From contig CM037466.1 in the NCBI GenBank assembly GCA_021014325.1, forward strand, positions 13,604,765 through 13,668,764: a stretch of DNA of 64,000 nt, written 5' to 3'. The notes under the pieces were generated by a model, which had not been told where the DNA came from, made no database searches, and worked only from the letters and a program-made list of their open reading frames with translations. This stretch comes from Plazaster borealis. Taxonomy: Eukaryota; Echinodermata; Asteroidea; Forcipulatida; Labidiasteridae. The stretch's first letter is position 1, and each line of letters starts with the position of its first letter. A program made the position numbers and the translations under genes. Positions 1 through 10,344 of this stretch are shown here, in pieces.

Positions 1-310
1 GTAACAAGCTTTGGATAGTATAATGCATTTTGAGAAACTTTTCACTTAGAAGTAATGCGGATATGGAAAAACATATAACTTTTGAATCTGAGAAGCGTTA
101 CTGACAGTAACGTTTCTTAGATTGAGTATTCCAATTGCAGATTATTCTTCCTGCGTGGACAAAACCGCATCAGATTTTCGGCAATATCTCAAAAACGCTA
201 CCATCTTTTGAAATGAAATTTTCACAGGTTATAGTTTTATGGTATGTATCTACAACTATATAGGATTGAAACAAACAGTGGGTTTCAATTACCAAACATA
301 TACAATCCCT
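1..310. mobile_element. R2 MITE copy, cut by the window start
   Basis: The sequence matches the R2 copies at 7443-8004 and 43659-44050. The right end reads CATATACAATCCCT followed by TTAA at 311-314, the expected target-site duplication. The internal pair 'gagaagcgttac / gtaacgtttctta' around 87-120 forms a hairpin. No coding capacity is seen. TTAA duplications suggest a piggyBac- or Kolobok-type transposase acting in trans (inference). Confidence 0.7.
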
Positions 311-530
311 TTAACGAGTATAAGTTGTGTCGCTTCACAAAGTGTAAAAGATGAAGAAAACTCACCGCTGCCTGATGGTGCCGATCACTGTTCCCGGCGG
401 GGACTCCACCGAGATTCTGTAGCTGCAGATATCTTGATCGGCACACCAGCAACATCCAGCACAACACTGGAATGGACGAACCAAGCGGATCACCTCCTAC
501 GAAAAAGCCAGGGCCAGTGATTTCAGTTAA

Positions 531-901
531 AGGCATCGTACACGCTTGGTAACAACTCAAAATATATATTAGCATAAAAACTGACTTGGTAACGAGCAAC
601 AGAGAGCTGTTGATAGTACAAAACATTTTGGGAAACGACTCCCTCTGAAGTAACGTAGTTTTTGAGGAAGAGGTAATTTCTCACTAAAATAATAAAAACT
701 TCTTGCAAGAAGTTTTTATTCCTATCTGAAAGCACACAAATTTGTACAACAAGGGTGTTTTTTCTTTCATCATTTTCTTGCAACTTCGATGACCAAAGCA
801 ATTGAGCCCAAATTTTCACAGGCTTGTTATTTTATGCATATGTTGGGATACACCAAATGAGAACACTGGTCTTTGACAATTTCCAAACGTGTACGATGCC
901 T
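531..901. mobile_element. R1 MITE copy A (TTAA target site)
   Basis: About 370 bp, bounded by TTAA at 527-530 and 902-905, with terminal inverted repeats AGGCATCGTACACG / CGTGTACGATGCCT. The centre holds the hairpin CTTCTTGCAAGAAG. Four other copies lie at 5786, 21263, 52145 and 62330. It lies in the downstream part of the scramblase A gene, in what would be an intron. No ORF belongs to it. Confidence 0.85.
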
Positions 902-1374
902 TTAACGATCATACGTGTGAAAACACAGTTAGCATCTCCTTGAGATGAATTTGAAGAATTAACTCTTTCACGCGCCGACCGGCTAGCGACCGGTTTAAAT
1001 CCCTTCAAAAAAATGGTTGCAACATGAAAAATACAAATCGTACGGCCATAGTTTTCAGAATGTGACAGAGGACTCTTGAGTGTGCTATTGTGACCTGTTT
1101 TGGGGTCAGTTTTTTTTTTTTTTTTTTTTTTTTTAGGGGGGGGGGGTTGCCATTTGCCAAAAAAACGAGTAAACAAATAATGTGTCCATTTGACCAATTT
1201 GTCACTAAAATACATGTAAATGGTGCAATGAAAGGGTTAAGGAAATAAGCCTGAGGGAAAAAGGAAAAATTTCATTCTGGGAGCTCACTAACATTGTGAC
1301 AATCAAGTTCATACCACTACCAATTCTCTGTCTGAAATAATATCATGTAAATTTGCAAACTCCACTGGCAGGTA
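902..1374. other. Intronic spacer with poly-T/poly-G tract
   Basis: The only distinct feature is a homopolymer run at about 1109-1147 (T tract then G tract), possibly a retroposon tail seen from the other strand. No exon or RNA gene is recognised. Confidence 0.5.
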
Positions 1375-1508
1375 CCAATTTGCACTCCTGGGTGGAGAGA
1401 AGCAATTATGACAAAGTGCCAAGTGTCTGACTGACCAGGCCAGTATTCAAACCCACATTCAGAACTTTCAGAACATGTAGCTTAGACCGCTCGGCCATGA
1501 CATCTTAA
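1375..1508 (-). mobile_element. Degraded tRNA-derived SINE (S1 family)
   Basis: The block shares 'gaagcaattatgac', 'caagtgtc' and 'agaccgctcggcca' with better copies at 39363-39536, 44308-44656 and 61596-61845. The B-box region is eroded (ATTCAAACCC). Orientation is minus, with the tRNA-like head at the right. Confidence 0.6.
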
Positions 1509-1574
1509 TTTTAAGCTACATGGAAGCACAGACTGCTCACAGTCACTAAAAAGAGGAAAACTACTCTAGGTTAC

Positions 1575-1795
1575 GTGGTCATCAGATGGAAGGGGAGTCT
1601 CACAAACGCAATCCTGGAGGGTGGAACAGATGGTACTCGCAAAAGGGGAAGGCAGCGAAAAATGTGGGAAGATAAGAACAAGGAATGGACAGGTTTTAAT
1701 TTGGCACAACTTCTTTTAGGGCAGCAGCAAAAGATCGAGACAAATGGGGGCTCTGTGTGACAAATGCCATCACAACGTCGCCCCCTAAGACAGAA
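1575..1795 (+). pseudogene. LINE reverse-transcriptase C-terminal remnant, frameshifted
   Basis: One frame gives GTRKRGRQRKMWEDKNKEWTG, which is typical of the extreme C-terminus of non-LTR retrotransposon proteins (GxRxRGRQxxxWxDxIKEWTG). The expected continuation, a run reading KDRDKWGLCVTNAI, is in a different frame from about 1721. A frameshift has therefore broken the reading frame. It is a dead fragment with no upstream RT domain in the window. It sits in scramblase A intronic sequence on the opposite strand. Confidence 0.65.
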
Positions 1796-1922
1796 GAAGG
1801 AGGGAGGGAGGGAGCACGGTGTAAAATGTATCTCAATCAAGCCTTTTGACATAAATGTAGCTTATCAGTGAAAAAGTTCCAGGGGAAACCCGGTGTAAGG
1901 TAGGCTTGAGTTGTTCAGTTAC

Positions 1923-4900
1923 CTGGTTTAGGTTGTCCACAATGTGCATGACAAAGCCTCGAAACTGTCCACAGCATATTCTTTCACAAAAGTCCGACTC
2001 TTTAAAAGAAAAAAAGTATACACAAGACTTTAGCAAACTGATTACCAACCAAAATGAAATACGGCAATAAATGAGAAGAAAAAACGGAAAAGTTTCCGCA
2101 GCATGCCTCCAACTTATTTTTTTTATTTTTTTTTGTTGTTGTTCCTGTTTTCCACCTATCTCCAAATGGAAAACAGGAAAGAAAAAAAAAAAAAATAAGT
2201 TGGAGGCATGCTGCGGAAACCTTTCCGAAAAAACACTGACTGCTTCTGCTAACACATCCGAACAATAGGCAAGCACGATACTTGGCCCTAGGAACAAAAA
2301 GTAGGGAAATATTACTAAGTACAATGGCTGACCTACATGGTATAGGATTTTATAGACTTTTCAGGCTATTAAGTAACAATTTTGCTGAATTTTCTGAGGG
2401 CCAAAAAATCGGAAATCAGATTCAAGTAGGAAGAATATGCCTGAATAAGTTAGTTTTGTTGTCATTTAGCCTTTGAGAAAGACTCTGCTAGGGTCCAAAT
2501 GTGAGCCATTAAAAAATTTGGAAAATTGAACAAAAACAAAAATGATCCAAAGACAAAAGAGTAAGGCCCTAACACAAACCTCTCGCAAAAACGATTTGGA
2601 CTTATCACATTTGACTTGAATCAAAATAATATGTGACAAAGTGGCACCATGCCAAAATCAGGCATTTTTCGCAAATAGCAAAATGGCATGATATAAAATT
2701 GAAGACAACCAAAACATTGCACTTCTGTTGAAAGATACTTACCTTAGGTCTAAATAAAGGCATTTAATTATTTGAAAGCTCTTAAATCCGGCTCTAGTAA
2801 ATTTGTCTATTGTTCAACCCCAAATTAGTTAAAATTTACCCAGTGAGTTTCCTTTGTGCTTTATTATTCAAATTGAACACATCACCTAAAAAATTCCACT
2901 GCAACTCTGAAACCCCCCCCCCCAAAAAAAAATTAAAAAAAATAAAAAAAAAAATAAAAAAAAAACAGTCGACTGTCGTTATAACAAGATCGCTGGGACT
3001 GGTCAACTAACCTCTTTATAACAGGAATGTTGTTATAAGAGGACAGCAAAACAAAGAAACACAAAGCAGAAATGAGATTCAGGACTTCAGAATGTACTCT
3101 TTATAAGGAGTACCTCTTTATACAAGGGTTGAATACAGTACTTGACCTTTGTTTCCTCATCAGTTGTATTTTTAAACTCAAACACTTTTTTGTACACAAC
3201 CATTTGGCGCTCCATAGATGTTTGGCATTTTGGATCTTTCCACTTAAATTTGAAGGGGTTGCATAATAGCAACCTAGTTTTATTTTATCATCATTGGAAA
3301 GATCCGATCTTTCTCTTTCCAAACATGTAAACTTGAGTATGGAGGGTAAACATGGACAAAACTATAGCTGTATAACAAATGGCCTTTGTGCTCAGGCTTG
3401 AGTGGTGTTTTTTGTGGTCTAAGCTTGGGTGATTAAAGTTGCCAATGGAAAAGAAGAGGGGTATGACCATAGAGTAAGGACAGAGTGTCCTTACTCTATG
3501 GTATGACTATGAGTGCAGTCAACAAAAGTCAGCTATGGCAACATCACCACACCCAAGTCTCCCTGACTGTTCAAAGCATTAACTTGTAACGTAATACAAA
3601 CATCAAACAAACAGCATATTGTTATTTGCATAGTTGCATGGAATGTGTACATAAGGGATTGTCCAAGCTTTCAAGAATGGTCATACAAAAAAGGACAGCA
3701 ATGTGTGTGTGTGTGGGGGGGGTGTGGGGGGGATCAGATCGATTACTTGAACAGAAATGTTTTGAGAAGGGTCTTGAAATGTGTGACGGTGGTAGCTTGT
3801 TTGATGTGAAGAGGGAGATTGTTCCATAAATGAGGTCCAGCAAGCTGAAAACTATGTTCACCAATATGCTTTTGTGGCAACAGTTGGAACATGTCTTTGC
3901 TTGCAGAACAGAGGTTTCTTGCAGGCATGTATGCGCTGAGCAGATCATTCAAGCATGGAGGTAGAATTCTACCTCCATGATTGAAGTAAGGGGGACCAAT
4001 TCCATGAAGACATTGAAATTTTAGGAGGAGAATCTTAAAGATAGTGCGAGAATGAATAGGAAGCCAATGGAGTGACTGCATAGCTGGAGCACGTTTTCTT
4101 TAAAAACGGGTAATGAGACAAGCCACTGAGTTTTAAAGTTTTCGGACAGGCAATCCATACATGAGACTATTGCAGTAATCAACGGGACAAATTACAAAAA
4201 GCATGGATGAGCTTTTCTGTTTTTGTTTTATTTATGTGTGACAGGTATAAAACATGCCCCCGTTCATTTTCGGTTTTATAAACTTATCAGTCGATTCTAC
4301 TAAATTCTTTTGATATTTAAATTAAATCGAGCGCCCTCCACGTCAGGTTTCCGGGCGCTCCCATAATTCAATTCCATGAAGACAGCCCTTTACATGTCTA
4401 TCATCACTGTCTTCACCTTACAGGTAAATAACCCTTTTTGTATTATATAATTATCATTAAAAGTTCGTTTAAGTTTATTACCTAAGCTTGTTATATTTCA
4501 TAATGTAATGTCCTTTAGAATCTGCTGTTTATGCTTATAAATTGGTTTACGTTTGTATTTATAATATTGCCGTTTTATTAGTAAGCCAAGATGGCGGCCC
4601 ACCGAAAGCATTGGCGGGTACCGCATACGTACTTGATTTATTTTCCATTACGAAGTGTTTTTTATAGTTTATTGATTATCGTTCATTAGTCGTTTATTAG
4701 GGTAGTAATTTGATTAATATACAGTGTTTTGTACATAATATAATTCAATTCCATGAAGACAGCCCTTAACATGTCTATCATCACTGTCTTCACCTTACAG
4801 AATATTAAAGGAGATTTAGCCACACCTCAGAAGCGTCCCGACCCAATATTATGAGTGTCACATATGAATTGGTGAATTTTTCAGAGAATGCAAAGCGGCA

Positions 4901-7900
4901 TTTTGTTATTGACAAACTTATCAACGGTAAAAAAGGGGTGGCACATACATGTAGGGTTAGAATTCCCAAGGAATAATTTGCATGAATTTTGACATGTATT
5001 TCCCACTCCAGGGGCTCTCAAGTATGAAAAAGGCTAAAGAAGTAAACTACTATCAACTGAATCTTATTCAATTATTGTTTAAGGATGTAGGGGTTATATC
5101 CCTAGAGGACTCAGAGATAAGAGTCCAGATTACAAAGCCACCCAAGAGGTAGATTAGTCAAACCGCAAACAACCATGTGGACCATGTGAACTTTGTTTAC
5201 AATAAGTGTGACCTTGTGCATTCTTTGGGTATTCTGGCAGGCAAGATACTACACAGGTCCTATGGGAAAGTTGACATTTTGTGTCATAATTTCCACATAA
5301 ATCCAAGAATTATGAAAGTAAAAGCTGGACAAGTTTTGAGATGTGCCCCCTTTCATCATATCAAAAGTTGATAGGAATTAGACAGTGCAATCTCCATAAA
5401 ATATAAGATTTTATGTTTTATTTCATTAGTCTGTGTACAAATCGTGCCTGCAGGAAGTCCAGGCTCTGTGGCTCTTTTGAAAACATGTGATGTCACAGGT
5501 CACATCGTCTATACAAACATTGCTTCGCTCAATAATAAGGTTCCCTCTATAGCCCTTTTCACACTAGATGTAATTTCCGGATAATTCCTGGGAAAATTTG
5601 GTTGGTCTGCTCACACTTCCAAAAAACTCCCGGGAAATAAGTTACTGTAAAATAATTACCCCTGCATCATCATTGGAGAAGGGTTAAGCCGAATAACCCT
5701 GGGGTGAACATTTTTTCCCCCGGAAAATAGCAACTAATTTAGAACTAAAATAGTTTGCAACGTGTTCAAATGGACTCCCTTTTAAAGGCACTGAACGCAT
5801 TTGGAAATTGTCAAAGACCAGTGTTCTCACTGGGTGTATCCCAACGTATGCATAAAATACCAAGCCTGTGAAAATTTGGGCTCAATTGGTCATCCAAGTT
5901 GCAAGAAAATGATGAAAGAAAAAACACCCTTGTTGTACAAATTTGTATGCTTTCAGATAGCAATAAAAACTTCTTGCAAGAAGTTTTTATTATTTTAGTG
6001 AGAAATTACCTCTTTCTCAAAAACTAAGTTACTTCAGAGGGAGTCGATTCCTACGATATTTTATACTATTAACAGCTCTCCGTTGCTTGTTACCAAGTAA
6101 GTTTTTATGCTAATATTTGTTTTGAGTCATTACCAAACGTGTATGATACCTTTAAAAGCATACTTTCAAGTTATTATGAAAGGAACAACCATCTACAATA
6201 TAAAATGCCTGGGTTCATCATGTCCAACCCCCCCCCCCCAACATCACTGTGAAACCATGTTGAAACTGTTCCCCTTCAATAGAGGCAAAACACGTCATTG
6301 GAGAGTCAAGCATGAAATTTCTATTAACAATCATTGTAGCGCCATGAGTAAGCAAATTTCTGAACAGCAATTCTATGGGTCCTAATTTAACCATTGAACA
6401 ACAGTTAAGGTGTACTGTATGCAACCACTAGGGACTGTTCGTGTTCTGTAGCCAGTCCAGTATTCATCACCATTGTATAAGTTTGTTTGCACACCGGATT
6501 TTCTTGCTTTAGATCAGAGGCTGATGACACAATTCTTCCACACCGCAATGACATATTTCTTCCTACACCAATGGAAATTTACGCTACATGTTTGCATGCA
6601 CAGTTTGTTTACATGGCCATTACAATTTGTCTCTTTTGTGTGTTTGGGAGACTTAAACGTGTCTGTTTTTCAGAAACTACTTGGTTGAAACATGGAGGAA
6701 GGATGGTTGAATCATGGGTTGAATGAGGGTGAAGTCAAATTGCCACGACAGGATGAAACAGCCACTAGCCAGAGTTAGCCACAGCAATAGTCATTATAAA
6801 CAACACATCCATACACCTTAATCAAGCAGCGAACTTCATTGCCCAATAACAATAACCAATACTAAATCTCTGCACTCTCAAATGGGACCAGACAGGGTTT
6901 TTTTAGACCCTTTTTGAAACCACAGCTTCAGCTTAGGCTCTGGCTTAGGCTTTGGTTCCATCGGTAATTTTGAAAATGAACAATTTCGGTACGGAACTTC
7001 AACAGGCAAACGGTGCTTTAAAGCCTAAAGTTGTGATTTTGAAAAGGGCCTCAGTCTCAACATTAACTTGAAACAAAATGGTCGCATCATGATCAATGTC
7101 ATAGGTCATACATAGCTAATAAGTCGGAAAGGTCATAGCCACAAACACTGAAATCTGGACTGCATTTTGGCAACCTCACCCAGAAAAATGTTTGAGCTTT
7201 TTATTGCCTGTTCGATTCGGCTAATGTGATTCAGCTGTTTGGACCAAACCGTATCCGAGTTGATGGCTTGGTTGGGTTCGGTTTCAAGATGGCGAATTTT
7301 TACACATTTTTATAGCGTGAGGTTAGAGCTTTGTAATGTTTTTCCCATTTTCATTCTAAGGATTGGGAAAATGAGTGGATCACAAAACTGAATTTAACCT
7401 TGGAGCCCCTGTTTAAATAGTCAAACTTAGAAGTAGGGTTAAAGGGTCTGTATACATTTGGTAACGACTCTGATAATTAATGGAAATAAAAACTTACTTG
7501 GTAAGAAGTACACCAGCTTTGAATAGTAAATGCATTTTGAGAAACTTTTCACTTAGAAGTACTGCGGTTAGGGATAAAGATATTACTTTTTATCCCCCAA
7601 ACATTTAATTTGAGAAGCGTTAATACAGTAACTTTTCTCAGATTGTGTAGTCCAATTGCAGATTATTCTTCCTGCGTGGACATTAAAACCACTCCAGATT
7701 TTCGGAAATCTCTCAAAAAACGCTAACACCGTTTGAAATGAAATTTTCACAGGTCAGTCTTTTGGTATATACAACTATATAGGATTGAAACAAAGAATTG
7801 GTTCTCATAGACCTTATGCATTGACGCCATCACACCGCCATCTTCGAGGTAAAACGATGATGAAACAATTGAAAAACGCACATCTATGTACGCGCGGCGC

Positions 7901-8262
7901 GCAGGATGGGCCAATGACCCACCTTCTTTTGACCTCTAGTCGAGGGCGCCCTACTCAAATGACGTCATGTGCATAAGATCTATTACCAAACGAATACGAT
8001 CCCTTTAAATAGTCAGACTTAGGGTTAAATTCGTACCTTCAAAGGCGAAGTACACTTGCTGACCGAGAGAGTTCTTGAGGGCGTAGCGGTTCTTCGTCTC
8101 GATATTCGTTAAAGCTTCAAACAGCTCAATCTGCTGGTGCATTAGTACCTGATCAATCTGAGTCAGGTATTCCAAGCCTCTGGGCACACCTTGCATTCCC
8201 TGTGGTATGGGCATCCATTGCTGGCCCCCTGGACCGGTCGAAGACGGTTGCTTGATTTGAAC
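1923..8262 (-). CDS. Phospholipid scramblase A, partial (two internal exons seen)
   Basis: Two minus-strand exons join in phase: 8037-8262 (phase 0 to phase 1) and 1923-1999 (77 nt). The first encodes the region GLEYLTQIDQVLMHQQIELF and then NRYALKNSLGQQVYFAFE. The second encodes ESDFCERICCGQFRGFVMHI. Both match the plus-strand scramblase B exons 2, 3 and 4, and the 77-nt exon has identical length and phase. Scramblases are Ca2+-activated membrane proteins linked to loss of lipid asymmetry. The 6-kb intron is full of MITEs. Exon 1 was not found, and exons 5-9, including the TM helix, would lie left of position 1. Scramblase B splits its exons 2 and 3, whereas here they are fused. Splice sites are good (ctag/gttc, gaag/gtacg, aaag/agtc, ccag/gtaac), so it may be a live gene, but completeness cannot be judged. 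Confidence 0.8.
2087..2228. repeat. Foldback (perfect-arm inverted repeat)
   Basis: The left arm GTTTCCGCAGCATGCCTCCA is matched by the inverted arm TGGAGGCATGCTGCGGAAAC. Poly-T/poly-A tracts and a small inner palindrome (TTTTCCACC... GGAAAA) lie between them. The arms are near-identical, so the insertion is probably recent. It lies in the large intron of scramblase A. Confidence 0.8.
2230..3720. other. Intron sequence, mostly unique
   Basis: The stretch is AT-rich with a C13/A-rich low-complexity tract at about 2911-2966 and a perfect hairpin at 3467-3503. Short open frames around 3072-3330 overlap on both strands and show no recognisable protein. A TG/G-rich tract is at 3700-3733. No exon is recognised. 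Confidence 0.5.
3467..3503. repeat. Perfect short hairpin
   Basis: CATAGAGTAAGGACA is followed almost immediately by its inverse TGTCCTTACTCTATG. The loop is only a few bases. It may be a cruciform relic of a small foldback; function unknown. Confidence 0.7.
3723..4190 (-). pseudogene. LINE (CR1/L2/Rex-like) 3' ORF fragment
   Basis: The minus strand encodes MQSLHWLPIHSR, then FKILLLKFQCLHGIGPPYF and later LWNNLPLHIKQ...FKTLLKTFLF. This is the conserved C-terminal tail after the reverse transcriptase of CR1/L2/jockey-type elements. Upstream of that methionine, the frame reads DYCNSLMYGLP before two stop codons, so it is a 5'-truncated, mutated remnant. A second, more degraded copy of this kind is at 32983-33250. 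Confidence 0.75.
4363..4800. repeat. 61-bp direct repeats bounding a 316-bp segment
   Basis: The 61-bp blocks at 4363-4423 and 4740-4800 differ at one base and both end CTTCACCTTACAG. The interior is AT-rich, with a short GC-rich island (AAGATGGCGGCCCACC) at about 4588-4603 and no ORF. It could be a miniature element with terminal direct repeats or a recent duplication with a 377-bp period. The repeats do not begin TG or end CA, which argues against a standard LTR. Confidence 0.7.
5169..5521. repeat. R16 dispersed repeat, copy 1
   Basis: About 350 bp, present in inverted orientation at 50590-50932. Shared blocks include 'aataagtgtgaccttgt', 'tttgtgtcataatttccac' and, near the right end, 'gtgatgtcacaggtcacat'. 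Both copies keep an open frame of about 62 codons ([11 protein letters not shown]...[11 protein letters not shown]). No family is recognised. Confidence 0.75.
5786..6151. mobile_element. R1 MITE copy B
   Basis: Flanked by TTAA at 5782-5785 and 6152-6155. The centre has AATAAAAACTTCTTGC and its inverse. Orientation is opposite to copies A, C and D. It starts immediately after a diverged block at 5540-5720 containing 'tcccgggaaataa', which I do not recognise. Confidence 0.85.
6156..7438. other. Intron sequence without recognised gene
   Basis: A C10 tract lies at about 6230. An imperfect palindromic block 'cttaggctctggcttaggctt' occurs at about 6930-6955. The block at 7341-7410 ('gagtggatcacaaaactgaattt') matches the right part of R14 at 52601-52643. 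The overlapping open frames at 6473-6726 have no recognisable product. Confidence 0.5.
7443..8004. mobile_element. R2 MITE, interrupted by an R3 MITE
   Basis: Flanked by TTAA (7439-7442 and 8005-8008) with termini AGGGTCTG... and ...CGATCCCT. The host element carries the 173-bp R3 insertion at 7809-7981. The left and right flanks both contain 'ttaaatagtca(a/g)actta', so a short flank duplication accompanies it. It ends 33 bp before the scramblase A exon at 8037. Confidence 0.8.
7809..7981. mobile_element. R3 MITE nested in R2 (AT target site)
   Basis: Termini are AGACCTTATGCATTGACG and the inverse of TGACGTCATGTGCATAAG. AT dinucleotides at 7807-7808 and 7982-7983 fit a 2-bp duplication: removing the element and one AT restores the length of the R2 sequence seen at 285-297. 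Inner sequence has 'ccgccatcttcgaggt'. Its ends resemble those of the 6-kb THAP/YqaJ transposon at 55553-61559. Confidence 0.85.
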
Positions 8263-8266
8263 CTAG

Positions 8267-8968
8267 CAAAAGAAAGAACCGTCCAAACACAAGACCAAAA
8301 AAAAAAAAACTGTGATTAGGCCACATAAAAAAATAAAATTGTTGATCGTCCCCGCCCGACCCTACAAAACCCCCCGACCCCAATTTTTTTTTTTTTTTTA
8401 AATCATAAAAAACGGTATTTTTAATGATCTTTTCAGTCAAACTTGGCTCCCAGATTTTTGTTTAGCTGATATTTTTTCAAAATCCGTAGGTCGGAAACAG
8501 ATGATTGAAGAAAGATTATTCATGTTCGCAAAACAAGAAAAATTCTTCAAATATTTACTTAGGCTGCGTTTTAGTTTTTTGAAAATGTTTACAGAAAATG
8601 TCATCTAGGATTTGAAAGGGTTTAACAAAACATTTGAAAACATCAAAATCACACAAACCCTTTGTTTTATACTTATAGTGATTATGATGATATCTTTATT
8701 CTTTATTTCATATTTTGCCATGTCCAAAAAAAAACCAAAAAAAAACGCCCTCCCTCTCCCACTTCCCATCAAAAAAGGACGATCAACATTTTTTTATTTT
8801 TACGTGGCCTTATCACAGCTGAGTTGAGAAGCAAAACTAGGGCCAGAATTTCAAAATATGGTTTCAGAACTCGCTGTTTTAAAAAAACTGTAGTGTACTG
8901 TCAAGTAGCTGGAATTTATTGTTGTGGTACCCGCTACTAAAATAAATAAACTACCCCTAGCCACCGGG
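8267..8968. other. AT-rich stretch upstream of the scramblase A exon
   Basis: Poly-A/poly-T tracts lie at 8296-8308, 8384-8399 and 8727-8745. A small inverted structure is suggested by 'gatcgtccccgcc' and 'ggacgatcaa'. No coding exon is recognised, although scramblase A exon 1 should lie somewhere to the right of 8262. Confidence 0.4.
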
Positions 8969-8969
8969 C

Positions 8970-9060
8970 AATCTGGGTGGTCTAGTGGGTAAGACATCTG
9001 CTGTAGAATGGCAAAGGTCATGGGTTCGAATCCCATCTGAGTAATATGCTTTGAATTTTC
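8970..9060 (+). mobile_element. tRNA-derived SINE head
   Basis: A-box-like TGGTCTAGTGGG and B-box GGTTCGAATCCCATC are spaced as in RNA polymerase III promoters. A matching acceptor stem and a convincing anticodon stem are absent, so this is a tRNA-derived SINE and not a functional tRNA gene. Confidence 0.65.
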
Positions 9061-9331
9061 TTTCACAGGACTCGGGAAAGCACCGAGTATACAGTGCTTA
9101 AATGGGTAAAAAAATTAATAATATTTTTTATCCCCGATGCAAATTTAACAATGAAAGATAAAGTTGGGGGACACAAATAAATAAGTTCAAAATACACTAG
9201 ACACAGACAGTCAACTCGCAAAAAAAAAATTGATAAGAAATAACGGAATGCTTGATTGATCCCCTTGTAAACCCGATGGTTTAATGGTGCAATATATAAC
9301 CAAGCATACATTCATAATGAAAAACATTTGG

Positions 9332-9522
9332 CATGCTAACCTTCCGGTGCTTACTGTATGAAAATGAATGACGTAACAATGCAAATCCATGGTGAATGCG
9401 TATTTTAAGCTGGCTGTCTAAATTGTCTTGATAACCTGTGAAGCTTACGCTTTTAAAAGCAATTTTTCTGCATGAAAATTTGCTTACCGTTAAGCAGCGC
9501 TATGAAATTGGCCCCAGGCCTG
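9332..9522. mobile_element. R8 element, intact copy
   Basis: It contains 'gtgcttactgtatgaaaat', 'aatgacgtaac', 'tttgcttaccgttaagcagc' and 'tatgaaattggcccc'. It keeps the uninterrupted site CTTACCGTTAAGCAGCGC at 9484-9501, which is interrupted by an R1 element in the copy at 21116-21652. Confidence 0.75.
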
Positions 9523-9537
9523 CTGTGTGGGTGAATT

Positions 9538-9612
9538 GTACTTCTAGAACTATGAGGTTTGTTCCGCTATCGAGACGATAGCGGAAAAAACCTCATCATA
9601 GTTCTAGGAGTA
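9538..9612. repeat. Foldback hairpin
   Basis: GTACTTCTAGAACTATGAGG pairs with CCTCATCATAGTTCTAGGAG, and the core CCGCTATCGAGACGATAGCGG is itself palindromic. A diverged single arm occurs at about 10486-10540. No protein is associated. Confidence 0.75.
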
Positions 9613-9619
9613 CGTAGGT

Positions 9620-10200
9620 GAATTGAATCCTTGCAAAATTAGCGTGTCATCAGAATTCCCTCGTTTGTTTTGTCCTTTAGACTCCACACTGCATGGACTA
9701 TGTATGGTTGCAATGCACTCCCTGCTGGATGTGCTTTGAATGGTATTTTTAATCATGAAAATAGGGGATCAAATAATAATAAAGGCCTTTTTTAACCGGA
9801 GGATCGAGATCACCTGTAATTTGTAAGCGAAAATGCCCAGCTAGAATGATTTTTTATATGACTAAATTTGTGTTAAAACAAGCCACATGCCGATGCCGCG
9901 CCCGGACCCCGACATGTGGAATAAAGATTGTATAGCACCGCGCAGGCACAAAAAGTGCAACTTGGGCTGAAATATGAAGTATACACTGGATGCCATTTTA
10001 GTAAGCAGATCTTTGAAGTTTGATGCAACAATATAATAGACTAGATCAGTGGAGACACAAATGACAATAATAACATGACCATTGCTATCATTCATAGTAC
10101 TATAACATTAAGAACAAACAAAACACCCTTTGTAAAAGACAGAGCTCCAGTTTTGCCCATCTTGATATTAAGGTATGATCTTATTCTTAATCCATGGAGG
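9620..10200. other. No recognisable feature
   Basis: Unique-looking sequence. A minus-strand open frame at 9862-10095 has no recognisable domain and no supporting splice context. Confidence 0.4.
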
Positions 10201-10203
10201 ATT

Positions 10204-10342
10204 AGCCCACCTTGTTGAGCTGTAATGGCTCTATTTTTAACATCGGTCTTATAACACTCGCCATGTAATGGTGAGTGTTATAAGACCGATGTTAAAAGGA
10301 GCTCCGTTAAAAGAGAGCCATTACAGCTCAACCAGGTGGGCT
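10204..10342. repeat. Long foldback element
   Basis: The outer arms AGCCCACCTTGTTGAGCTG / CAGCTCAACCAGGTGGGCT and the inner arms CATCGGTCTTATAACACTC / GAGTGTTATAAGACCGATG are near-perfect. Almost the whole 139 bp can form one stem. No ORF. Confidence 0.85.
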
Positions 10343-10344
10343 AC

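Noticed and set aside
832..1215. Minus-strand 127-residue ORF
   Set aside because: Contains poly-Lys and poly-Pro runs from the poly-T/poly-G tract; overlaps the end of an R1 MITE.
8976..9045. Functional tRNA gene
   Set aside because: A- and B-boxes are present, but the acceptor stem does not pair and the anticodon arm is poor. A tRNA-derived SINE fits better.
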